53,017 bases of DNA from a bacterium (GTDB taxonomy: Bacteria; Auribacterota; UBA3054). The notes below the pieces were generated by a model. That model was not told where the DNA came from. It was given only the letters and a program-made list of their open reading frames with translations, and searched no databases. The translations under genes and the position numbers were made by a program. Location: NCBI GenBank assembly GCA_017649705.1, contig JAGCGH010000032.1, forward strand, positions 1 to 53,017, read 5' to 3'. Below are positions 32,904 through 42,823 of the stretch, piece by piece. Every line of letters begins with the position of its first letter. Position 1 is the stretch's first letter.

Positions 32904-34388
32904 ATGCGAGATTTTTTCGACAACCTCCCCGACGTGAAATTAGGCATCGTGGCCGTTTCCAGGGACTGTTTTCCCAAGAGCCTTTCCGAGAGCAGAAGGG
33001 AAAAAATAGTCGAGGCCTACGCGGAAAGGCAAGGCTACATCCACGAGTGCCCGGTGGTGGTGGAGAACGAACTGGACGCCATGAAGGCTCTCGTGGACTT
33101 AACGGCGAACGGAGTCGAGGCGCTGGTGGTCTTTCTCGGGAACTTCGGGCCCGAGACATCCGAGACGCTGCTCATAAAATATTTCAAGGGCCCCGCCATG
33201 GTCATCGCAGCGGCGGAGGAAGCGCAGGATAAGCTCCTGGACGACCGGGGCGACGCCTACTGCGGACTTCTGAACGCCAGCTACAACCTGAAATTGAGGA
33301 ACCTCAAGGCCTACATTCCCGAGCGCCCCGTGGGCACGGCGGAGGAATGCGCGAATTTGATCGGGGAGTTCCGGACCATCGCCAACGCCATAGTCGGATT
33401 GCAGAACCTGAAGATCATCTCCTTCGGACCCAGACCCCAGGATTTCCTGGCCTGCAACGCGCCCATCAAGCGCCTCTACGACCTGGGCGTGGAAGTCGAG
33501 GAGAATTCCGAACTGGACCTTTTCGAGGCCTTTAAGAAACACGAGGGCGACAAGCGAATACCGGAAGTCGTAGAAGACATGGCCAACGAACTGGGGAACG
33601 GCAACAAGAAGCCCGAGATCTTAAGTAAGCTCGCGCAGTACGAGCTGACGCTCCTGGACTGGGTGGAAGGCCACAAGGGCATGCGCAAGTACGCCGTCAT
33701 CGCCGGCAAATGCTGGCCGGCTTTCCAGACCCAGTTCGGATTCGTGACCTGCTACGTCAACAGCCGCATGGCGAGGCAGGGTATCCCCGTGGCCTGCGAG
33801 GTGGACATCTACGGCGCCCTGAGCGAATACCTGGGCATGCTGGTGAGCCGCGACGTGGTCACGCTGCTTGACATCAACAACACCGTTCCCCAAGACCAGT
33901 ACGAAGCGGCCATTCAAAACAGGTACCCCTACGCGGGAAGCGACGTTTTCATGGGCTTCCACTGCGGCAACACAGCCAGCAGCAAGCTTTCCTTCTGCGA
34001 GATGAGAAACCAGAAGATCATGGCCAGGAGCCTGCCCGCGGAAGTCACCAACGGAACCTTGGAAGGGGACATCGCCCCAAGCAAGGTCACCATCTTCAGG
34101 CTGCAGAGCACCGCGGACTCCATCCTGAGAGCCTACGCGGCGGAAGGCGAAGTATTGAACGTGCCCACCCATTCCTTCGGCTCCATCGGCGTCATCGCAG
34201 TTCCCGAGATGGCGCGCTTCTACCGCCACGTCCTCATCGAGAAAAATTTCCCGCACCACACCGCCGTGACTTTCTCTCACAACGGCAAAGTTCTTTACGA
34301 AGTCTTCAAGCTCTTGGGCCTGGCGACGGATGAGATATATTTCAACCGCGCCAAGGGCGACCGCTATCCCACGGAGAATCCTTTCTAA
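32904..34388 (+). CDS. L-fucose/arabinose isomerase family protein
   Basis: This 494-residue protein belongs to the L-fucose isomerase-like family, which interconverts aldoses and ketoses with a divalent metal. Typical segments are VVFLGNFGPETSETLL near the N-terminus, CWPAFQTQFG and CEVDIYGALSEYL in the middle, and FHCGNTASSKL and PTHSFGSIGV towards the end. The Glu and Asp of CEVDIYG and the histidine of GFHCGN would suit metal or substrate binding. The exact sugar cannot be told. A xylulokinase begins immediately after the stop, so a pentose (for example an arabinose or xylose route giving xylulose or ribulose) is as likely as fucose. The start at 32904 has AGAGG before it. Confidence 0.82.
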   Translation: MRDFFDNLPDVKLGIVAVSRDCFPKSLSESRREKIVEAYAERQGYIHECPVVVENELDAMKALVDLTANGVEALVVFLGNFGPETSETLLIKYFKGPAMVIAAAEEAQDKLLDDRGDAYCGLLNASYNLKLRNLKAYIPERPVGTAEECANLIGEFRTIANAIVGLQNLKIISFGPRPQDFLACNAPIKRLYDLGVEVEENSELDLFEAFKKHEGDKRIPEVVEDMANELGNGNKKPEILSKLAQYELTLLDWVEGHKGMRKYAVIAGKCWPAFQTQFGFVTCYVNSRMARQGIPVACEVDIYGALSEYLGMLVSRDVVTLLDINNTVPQDQYEAAIQNRYPYAGSDVFMGFHCGNTASSKLSFCEMRNQKIMARSLPAEVTNGTLEGDIAPSKVTIFRLQSTADSILRAYAAEGEVLNVPTHSFGSIGVIAVPEMARFYRHVLIEKNFPHHTAVTFSHNGKVLYEVFKLLGLATDEIYFNRAKGDRYPTENPF

Positions 34389-35843
34389 ATGTTCGTCGGC
34401 ATCGATCTCGGCACCTCGGGAGTCAAGCTGCTTCTGCTTGATAAAGAGGGAAGAATACTCGGCGCGCGCACCGAGGAATATCCGCTGTCCTTTCCCAAGC
34501 CAGGGTGGTCTGAACAGGATCCGAACGAATGGCTCTCTCAGACGAAAGCTGCCCTCGCGCAACTTCTCTCCGAGCACGGCAACCCCGAAGTGGACGCCCT
34601 GGGCATCGGGGGACAAATGCACGGGCTCGTCATCCTGGACGAACGTGACGAAGTGATAAGGCCCGCCATCCTTTGGAACGACGGCCGCACCGTCAAGGAA
34701 ACGGAATATCTCAACGAAAAGATCGGCAAGGAGAAACTCTCAGCCTATACCGGCAACATCGCCTTCGCGGGCTTCACCGCGCCGAAGATCCTCTGGATAA
34801 AAAACAACGAGCCGGAGAATTTTAAAAAGATAAAAAAGATAATGCTGCCCAAGGATTATCTTGTTTACAAACTCACAGGCGCGTTCGCGACGGACTACAG
34901 CGACGCTTCCGGCATGCTTTTATTGGACGTCAAAAACAAAAGGTGGTCTAATGAGATGCTCGCGATCTGCGGCGTCAGATCGGAACAGCTGCCAACGCTC
35001 CACGAAAGCTATGAGGCGGTGGGGAAGGTAACAGACGCGATCAAATTTGAGCTCGGCCTAAAGGGCGAAGCGATAGTCGCCGCGGGCGCCGGCGACAACG
35101 CCGCGGCCGCCGTGGGAACCGGCGCCGTGGGTCCCTCCAAATGCAACCTTTCCATTGGTACCTCCGGCACTATTTTCATCACCAGCGATAAATTCCTTGT
35201 CGATCCAAAGAACAGCCTGCACGCCTTCTGCCACGCGGACGGCGCCTTCCATCTTATGGGCTGTATGCTTTCAGCCGCCAGCTGCAACAAGTGGTTCATG
35301 GACGAGATACTGAGGGAAAAGGACTACGCCAGGGAACAGGCGGAAATCAAAACGCTGGGTGAGAACAAGGTTTTCTTCCTGCCCTACCTGATGGGGGAGA
35401 GAAGCCCCCACAACGATCCCCTTGTCAGAGCCATGTTCTACGGCATGAGCCTGGATACCTCGCGAAGCCAGATGTACCAGAGCGTTCTGGAAGGCGTGGC
35501 CTACGGCCTCAGGGATTCCCTGGAAGTGGCCAGGGGCATGGGACTAGAAATAAATTCCGCCACCCTTTGCGGCGGCGGCGCCAAAAGCCCGCTTTGGCGC
35601 GCGATCCTCTCTAACGTTCTGAAACTGGAGCTCAAGATCCCCGCCAACGAGGAAGGACCGGCTTTGGGCGGCGCCATCCTCGCGGCCGCCGCGGCAGGGT
35701 ATTTTCGCAACCTTCACGATGCGGCAAAGCAAATCGTCAAAATAAAAGAGACCCTCGCGCCGAAAGGTAAGCTTATGGCAAAATACGACGAGGGCTACGC
35801 CTTCTTCCGCAAGCTCTACCCGGCGGTGAAAGGCTTGAAATAA
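34389..35843 (+). CDS. xylB: Xylulokinase (FGGY family)
   Basis: The FGGY sugar kinase of 484 residues phosphorylates D-xylulose to xylulose 5-phosphate for entry into the pentose phosphate pathway. It begins MFVGIDLGTSGVKLLLLD, the first ATP-binding strand-loop. GIGGQMHGLVILD and PAILWNDGRT are typical of xylulokinases. The catalytic aspartate is in AGAGDNAA and the second phosphate motif is in SIGTSGTIF. GGGAKSPLWRAIL near the end is the FGGY signature region. It abuts the isomerase gene with no spacing; the two form a small sugar operon ended by a terminator. No sugar transporter or regulator is next to it. Confidence 0.92.
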   Translation: MFVGIDLGTSGVKLLLLDKEGRILGARTEEYPLSFPKPGWSEQDPNEWLSQTKAALAQLLSEHGNPEVDALGIGGQMHGLVILDERDEVIRPAILWNDGRTVKETEYLNEKIGKEKLSAYTGNIAFAGFTAPKILWIKNNEPENFKKIKKIMLPKDYLVYKLTGAFATDYSDASGMLLLDVKNKRWSNEMLAICGVRSEQLPTLHESYEAVGKVTDAIKFELGLKGEAIVAAGAGDNAAAAVGTGAVGPSKCNLSIGTSGTIFITSDKFLVDPKNSLHAFCHADGAFHLMGCMLSAASCNKWFMDEILREKDYAREQAEIKTLGENKVFFLPYLMGERSPHNDPLVRAMFYGMSLDTSRSQMYQSVLEGVAYGLRDSLEVARGMGLEINSATLCGGGAKSPLWRAILSNVLKLELKIPANEEGPALGGAILAAAAAGYFRNLHDAAKQIVKIKETLAPKGKLMAKYDEGYAFFRKLYPAVKGLK

Positions 35844-35878
35844 AAAAAAGACCTTGCCTCGCGGCAAGGTCTTTTTGC
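35844..35878. terminator. bidirectional terminator between xylB and a convergent gene
   Basis: A run of A residues, the stem GACCTTGCC/GGCAAGGTC with loop TCGC, and a run of T residues form a symmetric terminator serving both convergent genes. Confidence 0.92.
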
Positions 35879-35895
35879 TTAGTTTAAAGCTATGA

Positions 35896-37116
35896 TCACC
35901 TGGTGGCTTCGAAACTGGCTTCCTGTTTGCGGCCGTCGTCCAGATAGACGCCCTTGAAGCTCTTCGGGGTGATGGTTCCCTTGATGACGTCGGGAGTGCT
36001 CTCTCCGGGTTCGCTTCCTGTGAAGTTGGTGCCGTTGACGGTGCCCTGGTAGAAGTCGGTGTCGGTGTCGCCGTCCGGCTCGGTCTTGATGAGGGTGAAG
36101 GTGGCCTGGCCGTTCTGGGTGATGGAAACTTTGGCGGTCAGGGTATCCACGTCGCCGTCGTCATCGATATATTTGCCGGTGTAGGTGTAATCGCCGCTCT
36201 GAAGAGCCGTGGCGACTTTCTGCAGGACCTGGGAGAAGGAGGCGTTGGGGTCGCTGATGGCTTCTTTTATGGCCTCGCCTTTGGAGACGACGTTCTGCAG
36301 CGTCGAGGGGGATCCCTGCAGCTTGCCGCTGAAGGTCGCTTCCTTGAAGAAGCCGTCGTCGTATTTGGCGCCCTGGATGGTGCCGTTCGCGACGGTGCCT
36401 TTGATGCTGTCGGGGGTCAGCTCGATGCCGTGGTGGAATTCCTTGGCGGAGAAAGTGCCGTTCTTCAGGGTGCCTTCGTAGAGGCTGGAGTCGGTGTCGC
36501 CGTCGGCTTCCGTTTTGAGAAGGGTGAAGCGGGCCGCGCCGGTCTCCTTGTTGGTGAAGTCGACGGTCAGCGTCAGGCTTTTGACTTCGCCGTCGTCGTC
36601 GATGTACTGGCCTTTGTAGACCTGCTGTTCCATGGAAGCGGCCTGGATTGTTGTCTCAGGCTGAGCGGTGGTTTGCGGTGCCTGGGGCTGGGCGGGCTGT
36701 TGGACCTGAGCCGGCTGGGGGGCGGCAGGCGCGGTTGGCGCAGCCGGGGGTTCCGGTCTCTTGTGTCCGCCTTCGCCGGTCCTGATCCAGGCCAGGGTGT
36801 TCTCGTCCTTGTCGACGATGGAGGCTCTGAAATTGTCTTTGCTGAGTTTTCCTACCAGAGCGGTCTTGCCGTCCTTGTCCTGGGCGATGAAGCTGCCGAA
36901 AGAGACCTGGCCTTTGAAGGAGTAGGTCTGGGGCTCGGCTTCCGCGGTCACCACCTGGAAAGTGCTGCCCTCAGTGCCTGGAATGACGGTGACGACGCAG
37001 GCAACTTCTTCCTGACGGTTTTTGGAGAATTTGCCCTTGAAGGTCTGGATGTCGTCCGCGACGGCTAAGGACACGCAAAGCAGCACCGCGGCGGCTGTGA
37101 AGAATTTAAGTTTCAT
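35896..37116 (-). CDS. Secreted protein with repeated acidic beta domains
   Basis: A 406-residue exported protein with a signal peptide (MKLKFFTAAAVLLCVSLAVA). It has three related parts. The first (about 21-115) is a weak copy. A linker rich in Pro, Gln and Ala (about 118-165) follows. Two clear copies (about 168-262 and 315-406) each start with Y(K/T)G(Q/K)YIDDDG and contain TL(L/I)KTE.DGDTD and a TPD.IKGT strand. The alternating strands and DDDG/DGDTD turns suggest a beta-sandwich or meander that may bind calcium; this is inference. I do not recognise the family. The promoter is an extended -10 type, and AAAGGAG lies before the ATG. Confidence 0.7.
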   Translation of the reverse strand: MKLKFFTAAAVLLCVSLAVADDIQTFKGKFSKNRQEEVACVVTVIPGTEGSTFQVVTAEAEPQTYSFKGQVSFGSFIAQDKDGKTALVGKLSKDNFRASIVDKDENTLAWIRTGEGGHKRPEPPAAPTAPAAPQPAQVQQPAQPQAPQTTAQPETTIQAASMEQQVYKGQYIDDDGEVKSLTLTVDFTNKETGAARFTLLKTEADGDTDSSLYEGTLKNGTFSAKEFHHGIELTPDSIKGTVANGTIQGAKYDDGFFKEATFSGKLQGSPSTLQNVVSKGEAIKEAISDPNASFSQVLQKVATALQSGDYTYTGKYIDDDGDVDTLTAKVSITQNGQATFTLIKTEPDGDTDTDFYQGTVNGTNFTGSEPGESTPDVIKGTITPKSFKGVYLDDGRKQEASFEATR

Positions 37117-37162
37117 GTTAAAACTCCTTTTGTTAAAAAATTACGAAGGACTCTTCCCTAAA

Positions 37163-37171
37163 ATTATAGCA
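37163..37171 (-). promoter_or_regulatory. extended -10 promoter of the repeat-domain gene
   Basis: The minus strand reads TGCTATAAT (37171-37163), an ideal extended -10, 46 bp before the start codon. No clear -35 is needed or seen. Confidence 0.7.
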
Positions 37172-37221
37172 AAAACACAAAAGAGCTTCTTTACCGGAAC
37201 ATTGCGAAAGGGAGGGGCGAA

Positions 37222-37254
37222 ATAAAAAGAGGCGCGCAGAAAGCGCGCCTCTTT
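37222..37254 (-). terminator. terminator after tRNA-Gly
   Basis: On the minus strand GAGGCGCGC and GCGCGCCTC form a 9-bp stem with a 5-nt loop, followed by TTTTTAT. Confidence 0.9.
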
Positions 37255-37329
37255 TGGAGCGGGCGATGGGAATCGAACCCACGACGTTCAGCTTGGGAAG
37301 CTGACATTCTACCGCTGAATTACGCCCGC
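37255..37329 (-). tRNA. tRNA-Gly (anticodon CCC)
   Basis: A 75-nt cloverleaf: acceptor GCGGGCG/CGCCCGC, D arm ATTC/GAAT, anticodon stem TCAGC/GCTGA with loop TTCCCAA, T arm GTGGG-TTCGATT-CCCAT, discriminator T and encoded CCA. The anticodon CCC reads GGG. It lies 17 bp after the small lipoprotein gene on the same strand and is probably transcribed from the same promoter. Confidence 0.96.
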
Positions 37330-37346
37330 GAAACTTTTATGACAAA

Positions 37347-37460
37347 TTATTTGCCCTGGATGGCGTCGAGGGCTTTGTCAAGTTTCTGGCCGGGGGTCGG
37401 CTCTTTTTTGCAAGCAGAAAGGGCCAAAACGGCGACGAGGACGATAAGCAAATATTTCAT
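37347..37460 (-). CDS. 37-residue lipoprotein
   Basis: A very small lipoprotein. MKYLLIVLVAVLALSAC is a complete lipoprotein signal with lipobox LSAC (Cys17). It leaves a mature peptide of about 21 residues, KKEPTPGQKLDKALDAIQGK after the cysteine. An AAGGAG ribosome site lies 7 bp before the ATG, and a near-consensus promoter is further upstream, so it is very likely expressed. The overall plan (short lipopeptide with an amphipathic charged helix) recalls entericidins, but the similarity is only general. tRNA-Gly follows on the same strand. Confidence 0.8.
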   Translation of the reverse strand: MKYLLIVLVAVLALSACKKEPTPGQKLDKALDAIQGK

Positions 37461-37507
37461 GACTTTTCTCCTTAAAATTGGTTAGTGGGTTGAGAAACAA
37501 CACTATT

Positions 37508-37536
37508 ATTCTACAAAGTTTGATTTTTACAGTCAA
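37508..37536 (-). promoter_or_regulatory. promoter of the 37-residue lipoprotein and tRNA-Gly
   Basis: On the minus strand TTGACT (37536-37531) and TAGAAT (37513-37508) are 17 bp apart, 48 bp before the start codon. Confidence 0.8.
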
Positions 37537-37660
37537 GCGGATGGCCGGCTTCGGCGAGGGGGGGCGGAGAGGGTAAAGGATAGGCTTTTGGCCTATGGCG
37601 CGGCTTATGGTAAAATATCATATGGATAGACTTATATTACGCTTAATTAAGGAGACCTTA

Positions 37661-38233
37661 ATGAAAACCAGATCCATGGCGCTTGCCGCGCTGTGCGCTT
37701 TCCTTTTGTTCGCGGAAGGGTGCGCGGTCTTGAGTTCCGTGAAGACCGTGACGGAGTGCGATTTCGCCTTCGCCGGGCTGGACAGCTTCAGCTACGCCGG
37801 CGTGAAGCTGGACAAGCTTGCCAATCCCTCCTCCCTTTCCCTCACCGACACCATAAACATTCTGACCGCCCTTAGGGACAAGAAAGCCAAGCTGACTTTC
37901 AACGCCCTGGTGGACATCGACAATCCCCACTCCGGCTCCGCTTCCGTGGAAAAACTGGACTGGAAACTTTTCCTGGAGGGGAAGGAACTTTTGACGGGCG
38001 TCAACACGGACACCATAAAAATAGACCCCAACAGCAAGACCAAGGCGACCATCCAGGCCAACATCGATCCGACCACCGTCCTTTCCGGCGGAACGCTGGA
38101 GGATCTCTGGACGCTTTACTGCAAGCTCTCCGGCAGGGAGACTTCCAAAAAGGCGAATTTGATGCTGCAGCTTAAGCCCACGGTGGGCGGCCGCAGCTAT
38201 CCGGACTACCTCAAGCTGGAGAAAACTTTATAA
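37661..38233 (+). CDS. LEA type 2 (WHy-like) lipoprotein
   Basis: A 190-residue lipoprotein with a signal peptide ending in FAEGC (Cys at about 21). AEGC is an unusual lipobox, but the hydrophobic run and the cysteine position fit. The mature part has the LEA type 2 pattern: VKLDKLANPSSLSL, then FNALVDIDNPHSGSASVEKLDWKLFLEGKEL. This fold occurs in bacterial outer-membrane lipoproteins and in plant stress proteins; its job in bacteria is not well defined. I chose 37661 because AAGGAG precedes it and it opens the signal peptide. A TGGTAAAAT element lies about 45 bp upstream as a possible promoter. purA starts 63 bp after its stop. Confidence 0.8.
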   Translation: MKTRSMALAALCAFLLFAEGCAVLSSVKTVTECDFAFAGLDSFSYAGVKLDKLANPSSLSLTDTINILTALRDKKAKLTFNALVDIDNPHSGSASVEKLDWKLFLEGKELLTGVNTDTIKIDPNSKTKATIQANIDPTTVLSGGTLEDLWTLYCKLSGRETSKKANLMLQLKPTVGGRSYPDYLKLEKTL

Positions 38234-38284
38234 GGGAATCAAGGCGCCTGGAAGCGCTTTCAAATATTAAAAAATCAAGATTAA

Positions 38285-39781
<1,497 letters not shown>

Positions 39782-39790
39782 AAGGGAAAA

Positions 39791-40573
39791 ATGAAATTAG
39801 CCTGCAGCACAGACCTGTTGATACCGCTTAGCGACGACCTTGACGCCGCGGTGCACAAAGCCGCGGAAAGGCATCTGCACGGCCTGGCCATCTCCCTGAC
39901 GCCGGCCTCGCCTTTTCACATGGGCATCCTCTCCCCGGGGAACATATCTTTCCTGAAAGAGGCGAGAGCCCATCACGTGAAAGTGATGTGCCTTTACGGT
40001 CTGACGCTTTTCGGCAGGGAGCCGGAGGCGGAGAAGAGCTATCTTAAGAAGGCCGTCTGCTATTCCCACGCCGTGGGAAGCGAGCTGGTCAGCCTGCGGG
40101 TGGGTTTCAAGCCCGGGGAAAGGCCCCCGGAATCCCTGAGGGAGATCATTGCGGAATCTGCCGATTTCGCCGAGGATCTGGACGTCTGCCTGGGGATAGA
40201 GCCCAGGATCGATTCCGCCGTGGACAGCCTCTCTTCCGCCCTCGATCTGATCGATTCCGTGAACAGCAGCCACTTCGGGCTTGTCTACAATCCGGCTTTC
40301 CATCGTTTCTCCGAGGAAAAGATGCCCATTAACGCCGCGGAAGTTATAAAGAGCTATCTTCTGATGGTGGTGCTGACGCCGGAGGAGGGGACAGATCCCG
40401 AGGAGACCCACCGTTCGCTCCTGCTTCTGCACAAGGCCGGTTTCGAAGACTACGTCCTCTGCCACGCGGAGGGGCACGAGGCTGAGCATCTCAGCGAGGC
40501 CGCGGAGCAGACGGAGGGCTTGATGAAATACCTCAAGGAACTGGAAAAAGAGGACCGCTTCACCTCATGCTGA
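39791..40573 (+). CDS. TIM-barrel protein of the sugar isomerase/epimerase type
   Basis: A 260-residue protein resembling the xylose isomerase-like TIM-barrel (AP endonuclease 2) superfamily. It starts MKLACSTDLLIPLSDDLDAA. Strand-like segments carry LHGLAISL, VKVMCLYGLTLF, GSELVSLRVG, VCLGIEPRID and FGLVYNPAFH, which follow the barrel order and include a glutamate (GIEPR) where metal-binding members have one. Later metal ligands are not clear, so the activity may be lost or different. It sits 9 bp after purA and overlaps the following hydrolase gene by 7 bp. No substrate can be named. Confidence 0.6.
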   Translation: MKLACSTDLLIPLSDDLDAAVHKAAERHLHGLAISLTPASPFHMGILSPGNISFLKEARAHHVKVMCLYGLTLFGREPEAEKSYLKKAVCYSHAVGSELVSLRVGFKPGERPPESLREIIAESADFAEDLDVCLGIEPRIDSAVDSLSSALDLIDSVNSSHFGLVYNPAFHRFSEEKMPINAAEVIKSYLLMVVLTPEEGTDPEETHRSLLLLHKAGFEDYVLCHAEGHEAEHLSEAAEQTEGLMKYLKELEKEDRFTSC

Positions 40574-41454
40574 CGACGCTTCTTGTGATCATCGCCGTGG
40601 GCATCGGGCTTTGGACTTTCGTTCCCGGGATCTGGTGCTACTTCAAGATCACCCGCCAGGCCGGAAAGAAAACTTTTTCAAGCCTGCCCGGGGATTTCGG
40701 GTATGCTTACAGCGAGATGCGCGTAAAGGGCGAAGGCGGCGTGGAGCTGGCGGTCTGGTACATCCCGGCCAAGGACAAGAAAGGCGTGGTCATAGCCAGC
40801 CATAATTTGGGCGGCAACAAGAGCAGCGCCTTCACTTACCTGAGGCCTTACGTGGAGGAGGGCTATTCTCTGGTGATGTATGATTTCCGGGGACACGGGG
40901 ACAGCGAGAAGGCTTACTGCACCATGGGGTATCAAGAGACCAGGGACCTTGAGATCCTGACGGATTACGTATCCTCGGAGCTGGCGGAGGGGTTGCCTAT
41001 CTTCTACTGGGGCTTTTCCCTGGGGGCGACCATCTCGCTTCTGGCGGCGGCCCAGAACGGCAAGGTCAGGGCGGTCATCGCCCACAGCCCTTTCGTCAGC
41101 CTGCCGCAAGTCCTCAAGCATTACGCCAGGACCTTCTACCACGTGCCCAGCCGGGCCTGCGCCTTTTTGGTGCTTTCTTTGCTTAAGCGCTTCCAGGGCG
41201 TCAGGGCGGAGGAGGTGGACGTGGCCCGGGCGGCCAGGCATCTGGAAGACATGCCGATCCTTTTGATCGGCGGCGCCAGGGACCGCCAGGTGCCGGAGGA
41301 ATGGCTTATGCGCCTTTCCGCTCTTTTGCCGAAGGCGGAGCTTCTGTTGGGCCCCTACGGCCACTGGGAGCTCCCTTTCACGGAAGTTTACAACGTTTCG
41401 TCGCGTCCTGACATAGAGCGCGGCATTGCATTTTTAAAGGAACATACATGTTGA
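40567..41454 (+). CDS. Membrane-anchored alpha/beta hydrolase
   Basis: A 295-residue hydrolase with an N-terminal membrane anchor (about 3-25). The alpha/beta hydrolase domain has VVIASHNLGGNKSS (oxyanion region) and YDFRGHGDSEKA. The nucleophile elbow is GFSLGAT (catalytic Ser). Asp and His are plausible in LIGGARDRQVP and GPYGHWE. It looks like the S9/Bem46-type serine hydrolases of unknown substrate found in many bacteria. Length is normal. Its start lies inside the preceding gene and its end inside the next. Confidence 0.85.
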   Translation: MLTTLLVIIAVGIGLWTFVPGIWCYFKITRQAGKKTFSSLPGDFGYAYSEMRVKGEGGVELAVWYIPAKDKKGVVIASHNLGGNKSSAFTYLRPYVEEGYSLVMYDFRGHGDSEKAYCTMGYQETRDLEILTDYVSSELAEGLPIFYWGFSLGATISLLAAAQNGKVRAVIAHSPFVSLPQVLKHYARTFYHVPSRACAFLVLSLLKRFQGVRAEEVDVARAARHLEDMPILLIGGARDRQVPEEWLMRLSALLPKAELLLGPYGHWELPFTEVYNVSSRPDIERGIAFLKEHTC

Positions 41455-42815
41455 TGCGATTGCAAAAATATCTCTCCGAGCACGGGATCTGCTCCCGCCG
41501 CCGGGCCGAGGAGCACATCCTGGCCGGCCGGGTCAGGGTGAACGGGGAAACTGTCACCGTCCTGGGAACGAAAGTCGATCCGGAAAAGGATCTGGTGGAA
41601 TACGACCAGGAAGTGGTGGAGACGCCGCAGAAGCTGCGTTACATCGTTTTGAACAAGCCCTACGGAATAGTGACCTCCTGCCTGCAGAAGGGGGAAGTGA
41701 CGATAAAAGACCTGGTGGACGTGAAGGAAAGGCTCTTCCCGGTGGGAAGGCTGGACAAGGACAGCATAGGACTAGTCCTGATGACCAACGACGGCACGCT
41801 GGCCTACCGGCTCATGCATCCCAAATTCATGCATGAAAAGGAATACGTGGTGGACACCGTGGACCCCGTGACGGAGGGCATGCTGGAGAAGATCGCCAAG
41901 GGCGTGAAAATAGAAGGGGTAATGACTTCCCAGTGCAAAGTCCTGAAGATCGGCCCCCGGCGCTTCAGGATCGTTCTGAAGGAAGGCCGCAACCGCCAGA
42001 TCAGAAAGATGGTCAGCAAGGTGGGCACCGACGTCGCGCGCCTGGAAAGGATCAGGATAGAGAACGTGAGGCTTGGTTCGCTTCCCCAGGGCGCCTGGCG
42101 GGAACTGACCTTCGAGGAGGAATACGAACTCTTCCAGCGGGCGGGCCTGGTCAGGCACGCGGAGGCCCTGAAGTCCTCCAACCGCAAGAGCCCCAGGAAG
42201 GACCCGGAAGTCCATTTGAGCGAATGGGCGAAGAAACGCCAGGAGAGAAAAGCTTCCTCCGGCCCGGAGGAGGATTTCGAAGAGGCTCCCTCCCCGGAAA
42301 GCTTTGAGAAAGGCGGGGAAGAGGTCTCCTATTTCGGCGGGGAAAAAGACGCCGCTTTCGGTTTCGCCGCGAAAAAGCCCGCCGCGAAAAGATCCCGGGG
42401 GCAAAGGCTGAAGGAAAAAGAAAAACCCGAGGACCTCATATCGGAGCTCGACCACACTCCCGAAAGGCCTTCGGGGGAAAGGGAGGGAAGGCCCTTCGGC
42501 GACAAAAAGAGACCCCCGCGCTCCCGGGACGGCTTCAGACGGCCGGCCAGGGCGAGGAACATGGAAAAAAGAAAAAGGACCGGCGATTTCAAAAACAGAA
42601 GGGAAGAGGAAGGCTACCATGAGCGCTACGGAATGGGCAAACCGGCCCGGGACTACGAGCGCTCCGGAGGAAAAGAAGGCCGTCCCCGCTTCGGAAAAAA
42701 GCCCGCTTCCGGCTTCAGGAAAGAGGAAGGCGGCAGAAATCGCTTCGGCGCTAAAAAACCCTCCGGCCGCTCCTTCAAGGGATCGGCGAGAGGCGGCCTG
42801 AAAAGAAAAAAGTGA
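41448..42815 (+). CDS. RsuA/RluB-family pseudouridine synthase with long basic tail
   Basis: The first 240 residues are a normal rRNA pseudouridine synthase. An S4 RNA-binding domain (about 3-50, RLQKYLSEHGICSRRRAEE) is followed by the catalytic domain, with the active Asp103 in GRLDKDSIGLVLMTNDG. KEGRNRQIRKM and VARLERIRI complete the family pattern, and RluB-type activity on 23S rRNA is the most likely. The remaining 210 residues are low-complexity, rich in Arg, Lys, Gly, Glu and Phe, and look disordered. Many RluB proteins have such RNA-binding tails, though often shorter. The start is ATG 41448 (MLMRLQKY); ATG 41454 is possible. It overlaps the previous gene by 7 bp. Confidence 0.9.
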   Translation: MLMRLQKYLSEHGICSRRRAEEHILAGRVRVNGETVTVLGTKVDPEKDLVEYDQEVVETPQKLRYIVLNKPYGIVTSCLQKGEVTIKDLVDVKERLFPVGRLDKDSIGLVLMTNDGTLAYRLMHPKFMHEKEYVVDTVDPVTEGMLEKIAKGVKIEGVMTSQCKVLKIGPRRFRIVLKEGRNRQIRKMVSKVGTDVARLERIRIENVRLGSLPQGAWRELTFEEEYELFQRAGLVRHAEALKSSNRKSPRKDPEVHLSEWAKKRQERKASSGPEEDFEEAPSPESFEKGGEEVSYFGGEKDAAFGFAAKKPAAKRSRGQRLKEKEKPEDLISELDHTPERPSGEREGRPFGDKKRPPRSRDGFRRPARARNMEKRKRTGDFKNRREEEGYHERYGMGKPARDYERSGGKEGRPRFGKKPASGFRKEEGGRNRFGAKKPSGRSFKGSARGGLKRKK

Positions 42816-42823
42816 GGTGAAGC

